This document shows, in pieces, positions 16,267 to 18,005 of a stretch of DNA of 18,005 nt. The stretch comes from UMGS755 sp045595795 (GTDB taxonomy: Bacteria; Bacillota; Clostridia; UBA1381; UBA9506), in the NCBI GenBank assembly GCA_045595795.1, contig JAZOBC010000082.1, positions 1-18,005 on the forward strand, in the 5' to 3' direction. How positions within the stretch are numbered: the first letter of the stretch is position 1; each line of letters begins with the position of its first letter. Position numbers and translations under genes: made by a program. The notes beneath the pieces were generated by a model. The model was not told where the DNA came from and did no database searches. It saw only the letters and a program-made list of their open reading frames with translations.

Positions 16267-16551
16267 TTAGCCGGCAATGCTCATAAGTATATCAACGAGC
16301 ATATTCGGTGCTACGAAGATGAGCAAAATAGCGATAACCAACGCATAAAGACCGGTGGTTTCAGCAATGGCACAACCCATGAGCATGGTGGTGGTTACAT
16401 CACCCTTGCATTCCGGCTGACGGCCAATGGCTTCACAAGCCTTTGCAACGGCATTACCTTCACCGATACCGGGGCCGATACCCGCGATCATAGCGGTACC
16501 TGCTCCAAGAGCACAACAACCCAAAATAATTGCTACTGCGATTTCTAACAT
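16267..16551 (-). CDS. atpE: ATP synthase c subunit, Na+-type ion site
   Basis: Each c subunit is a hairpin of two membrane helices joined by the polar loop RQPE (residues 44-47); the ring carries ions across the membrane. The 94-residue protein has the ion-binding glutamate E64 in helix 2 within AETTGLYAL (63-71). E64, T66 and Y69 correspond to E65, T67 and Y70 of the Na+-binding Ilyobacter c subunit. In helix 1 the residue matching its Q32 is E31 (GIGEG), giving two carboxylates per site, a pattern described for Na+-driven rings of Fusobacterium type. Na+ coupling is inferred from these residues. The ATG at 16551 has GGAGG upstream; the longer frame from a TTG at 16566 would start before that site. 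Confidence 0.93.
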   Translation of the reverse strand: MLEIAVAIILGCCALGAGTAMIAGIGPGIGEGNAVAKACEAIGRQPECKGDVTTTMLMGCAIAETTGLYALVIAILLIFVAPNMLVDILMSIAG

Positions 16552-16559
16552 ACTGATTA

Positions 16560-16564
16560 CCTCC
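16560..16564 (-). promoter_or_regulatory. Ribosome binding site deciding the atpE start
   Basis: GGAGG on the minus strand, eight bases before the ATG at 16551. It lies within the extension that would begin at the TTG at 16566, so the short start is preferred. Confidence 0.7.
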
Positions 16565-16577
16565 AAAATATTTTTTA

Positions 16578-17462
16578 TTATTTATTTTTCTTTTTTAATT
16601 TTCTTTTTTCATATAGCTCTGCCGGAAAACCACTGGCGATATACAACATGGTCAGCATGGCAAAAATATATGCCTGCAAAAGTCCACTGAAAACGTCAAA
16701 ATAAATTGACAGGATTGCCGGAATACCGATTTGCAGAAACGGAATATCTCCCAGCACACCGGGCAAAAATCCTAACACCATGGACGAAAGTCCCTGCAGG
16801 CCTGTTGCCACCAAAACAGAAATAACAGCACCTGAAAGAACGTTTCCGTAATGACGAAAGGCCATGGATATGGGTGTGGCTACCTCACTGATTATGTTTA
16901 AAGGTGCTAAAAACGGAACCGGATCGCCAAAGGACTTCATGTATTGAACCGGACCACACTTAGCTTTATAATACGTAATCAAAATAAAGACTAAAATGGC
17001 CCAGCCACCCACAATGTTTACATCTGAGGTAGGCGGATAGAGTCCAAACAAAGAAAGCAGGCTCGAAAAAGCCGACAATCCCAAAATGGCGGTCACAAAA
17101 GGAGCAAAACCTTTAAAATACTGTCCCATGTTCCCTTCCGTTAAGCCCTGCACCTTTTCCACAATCCATTCCGCTATGTGGTGACGCGTCATCATCCTGC
17201 TGCCACCAATACCATGAGTTAAAAAGAGGCACAAACCCAAAATGGCAATCATCACAAAAAGCGAGTTGACCTGAGATTCCGTAATGGGAAGATTCTGCAC
17301 AGGCATAGGTAAAGTGAAGTAAATATCTGCACCGGCAATATCAATCCCTTCCGAAAGAGGTGATGTCAGAATTTTCAGCACGATGGCAGTGGCAATGGGC
17401 AGAACCATCATTAAAACGTACAAAATATCCACTGCTTTGAAAGCGCGACTATTCTGATTCAT
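16578..17462 (-). CDS. atpB: ATP synthase a subunit
   Basis: Subunit a provides the ion half-channels beside the c-ring. The 294-residue protein has several membrane helices. The essential arginine is in AFRHYGNVLSGAVI (R203 from this start), matching the family's LRLFGN motif, and the last helices contain FSGLLQAYIFAMLTMLYI with the conserved glutamine. The start is the ATG at 17462, which has AAAGGAGGTG upstream although the spacing is long (12 bases). The frame continues upstream to a TTG, but those residues are basic and cysteine-containing, unlike the family, and overlap the preceding gene. With the chosen start the overlap with the upstream gene is 14 bases. Confidence 0.95.
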   Translation of the reverse strand: MNQNSRAFKAVDILYVLMMVLPIATAIVLKILTSPLSEGIDIAGADIYFTLPMPVQNLPITESQVNSLFVMIAILGLCLFLTHGIGGSRMMTRHHIAEWIVEKVQGLTEGNMGQYFKGFAPFVTAILGLSAFSSLLSLFGLYPPTSDVNIVGGWAILVFILITYYKAKCGPVQYMKSFGDPVPFLAPLNIISEVATPISMAFRHYGNVLSGAVISVLVATGLQGLSSMVLGFLPGVLGDIPFLQIGIPAILSIYFDVFSGLLQAYIFAMLTMLYIASGFPAELYEKRKLKKKNK

Positions 17463-17868
17463 GTTGCTTAGGCACCTCCTTTGCTTGTTGCTTATCTTTC
17501 CACAGCGGTCTGAGTGCAACGGCTATGCGAGGAAAAATAAGCGGAATAATGGTTGCAAGAGTTGAACAAAATGGCATCAAAACGCCAATTACAATCAACA
17601 CAAAGAGAAGCAATGTACGAATGGAATGAGACAGCTTCATAATCTTTTTCGCCTCATTTTCATCGGCTTCAACGGCCTTTTGAACCGACAGACCCATAAA
17701 GAAAAAATTGAGAATCATCACTGCACTGCCCCAGATATTGCCAAGCAGCACTGTGTAATTCCACTGCCCAACGAGCAGAAAAACAGCTTGCATCACAAGG
17801 CTGAAAATGATAATCCAAGTCGCGATATATCTTGTTTCACGAATCACTGTATTATTTGCTTTAACCAT
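17449..17868 (-). CDS. atpI: ATP synthase subunit I-like membrane protein
   Basis: A small 139-residue membrane protein with four likely membrane segments (about 15-34, 39-62, 82-99 and 101-118) and a charged loop (KAVEADENEAKKIMK) between the second and third. It ends in a hydrophilic tail. It is the first gene of the operon, directly before atpB, the usual place of AtpI/subunit I, which in other bacteria assists c-ring assembly or cation supply. Sequence conservation in this family is low, so the name rests mainly on position, size and topology. GGGGAGTG stands before the ATG at 17868. Its end overlaps the start of atpB by 14 bases. Confidence 0.7.
   Translation of the reverse strand: MVKANNTVIRETRYIATWIIIFSLVMQAVFLLVGQWNYTVLLGNIWGSAVMILNFFFMGLSVQKAVEADENEAKKIMKLSHSIRTLLLFVLIVIGVLMPFCSTLATIIPLIFPRIAVALRPLWKDKQQAKEVPKQHESE
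17473..17482 (-). promoter_or_regulatory. Ribosome binding site for atpB
   Basis: AAAGGAGGTG on the minus strand inside the 3' end of the upstream gene. It is nearly perfect but sits 12 bases (from GGAGG) before the ATG at 17462, a long spacing. No better start codon lies closer. Confidence 0.6.
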
Positions 17869-17909
17869 TTAGTCACTCCCCAATCATCAAAAAAATGCTT
17901 TGGGCTTAA

Positions 17910-17938
17910 TTTACACACAAATCCATTTTTCTATGCAA
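17910..17938 (-). promoter_or_regulatory. Candidate promoter of the ATP synthase operon
   Basis: TTGCAT (17933-17938) and TGTAAA (17910-17915) on the minus strand are separated by 17 bases, about 42 bases upstream of the first ATG. The boxes are imperfect. The region between the window edge and the first gene is A/T-rich, so other placements are possible. Confidence 0.35.
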
Positions 17939-17957
17939 ACACCCCATTGGGTTTTAT

Positions 17958-17977
17958 GATATCAATTGAGATATCTC
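17958..17977. repeat. Nested short palindromes upstream of the atp operon
   Basis: Three palindromes overlap end to end: GATATC (17958-17963), TCAATTGA (17962-17969) and GAGATATCTC (17968-17977). They lie about 90-110 bases before the first ATP synthase gene and upstream of the candidate promoter. They might be a regulator site or the result of A/T-rich composition. The remaining bases to the window edge (17978-18005) show no gene. Confidence 0.4.
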
Positions 17978-18005
17978 CGCTTTTTTTACGGCAACAATCT
18001 AAAAG

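Noticed and set aside
16150..16548. Plus-strand frame of 132 codons antisense to atpE
   Set aside because: It covers the c-subunit gene and its spacer in antisense, with composition set by the membrane helices of AtpE.
17940..17957. Hairpin-like AAACCC/GGGT sequence near the right edge as a terminator of an upstream gene
   Set aside because: The stem is short with a bulge and is followed by only three T on the minus strand, so it is not a convincing intrinsic terminator.
1..18005. Mobile elements, CRISPR repeats, toxin-antitoxin or defence genes
   Set aside because: None was found: every gene is a housekeeping or conserved-family gene on one strand, no direct repeat arrays are visible and the junctions look like ordinary operons.

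Overview
The window is a dense block of nineteen genes, all on the minus strand, from what looks like an anaerobic member of the Bacillota (Clostridia-type). The evidence is the gene content (type III glutamine synthetase, a YfmF/YfmH M16 peptidase pair, a tandem DUF4340 protein, a Firmicutes-type RecR), strong AGGAGG-like ribosome binding sites, and short or overlapping gene junctions. No 16S or other decisive taxonomic marker is present, so genus is not claimed. There are no tRNAs, rRNAs, CRISPR arrays, transposases or phage genes, and no gene-free stretch reaches 300 bases.

In transcription order (right to left), the first unit is a complete F-type ATP synthase operon: a small subunit-I-like membrane protein, then a, c, b, delta, alpha, gamma, beta and epsilon (17868 down to 11231). 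Two subunits stand out. The c subunit carries a Na+-type ion site with a second carboxylate in helix 1, and epsilon is only 87 residues long because the C-terminal helical (inhibitory) domain is absent. A biotin-protein ligase without a DNA-binding domain follows 32 bases after epsilon with no visible terminator, so it probably shares the transcript.

The second unit starts after an 89-base gap with a candidate promoter. It runs: DUF4340 membrane-anchored protein, a degenerate homocysteine S-methyltransferase-like protein, recR, a tRNA/DNA N6-adenine-type methyltransferase (YabB/TrmN6), rsmI, the YfmF-like and YfmH-like M16 proteins, and lgt. It ends in a hairpin terminator that overlaps the lgt stop codon. 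It mixes DNA repair, RNA methylation, proteolysis and lipoprotein maturation, as expected of a housekeeping operon. The degenerate methyltransferase is its least ordinary member.

The third unit is a lone type III glutamine synthetase (glnN) with its own candidate promoter, an imperfect leader hairpin and a clear intrinsic terminator at the left edge.

For several genes the longest reading frame begins at a GTG or TTG that sits upstream of, or overlaps, the ribosome binding site. In these cases (rsmI, yabB, recR, atpH, atpE, atpB) I moved the start to the downstream ATG with a properly spaced site. I found no convincing new multi-gene system. The points most worth a second look are the short epsilon, the two-carboxylate c subunit and the zinc-site-less methyltransferase relative next to recR.
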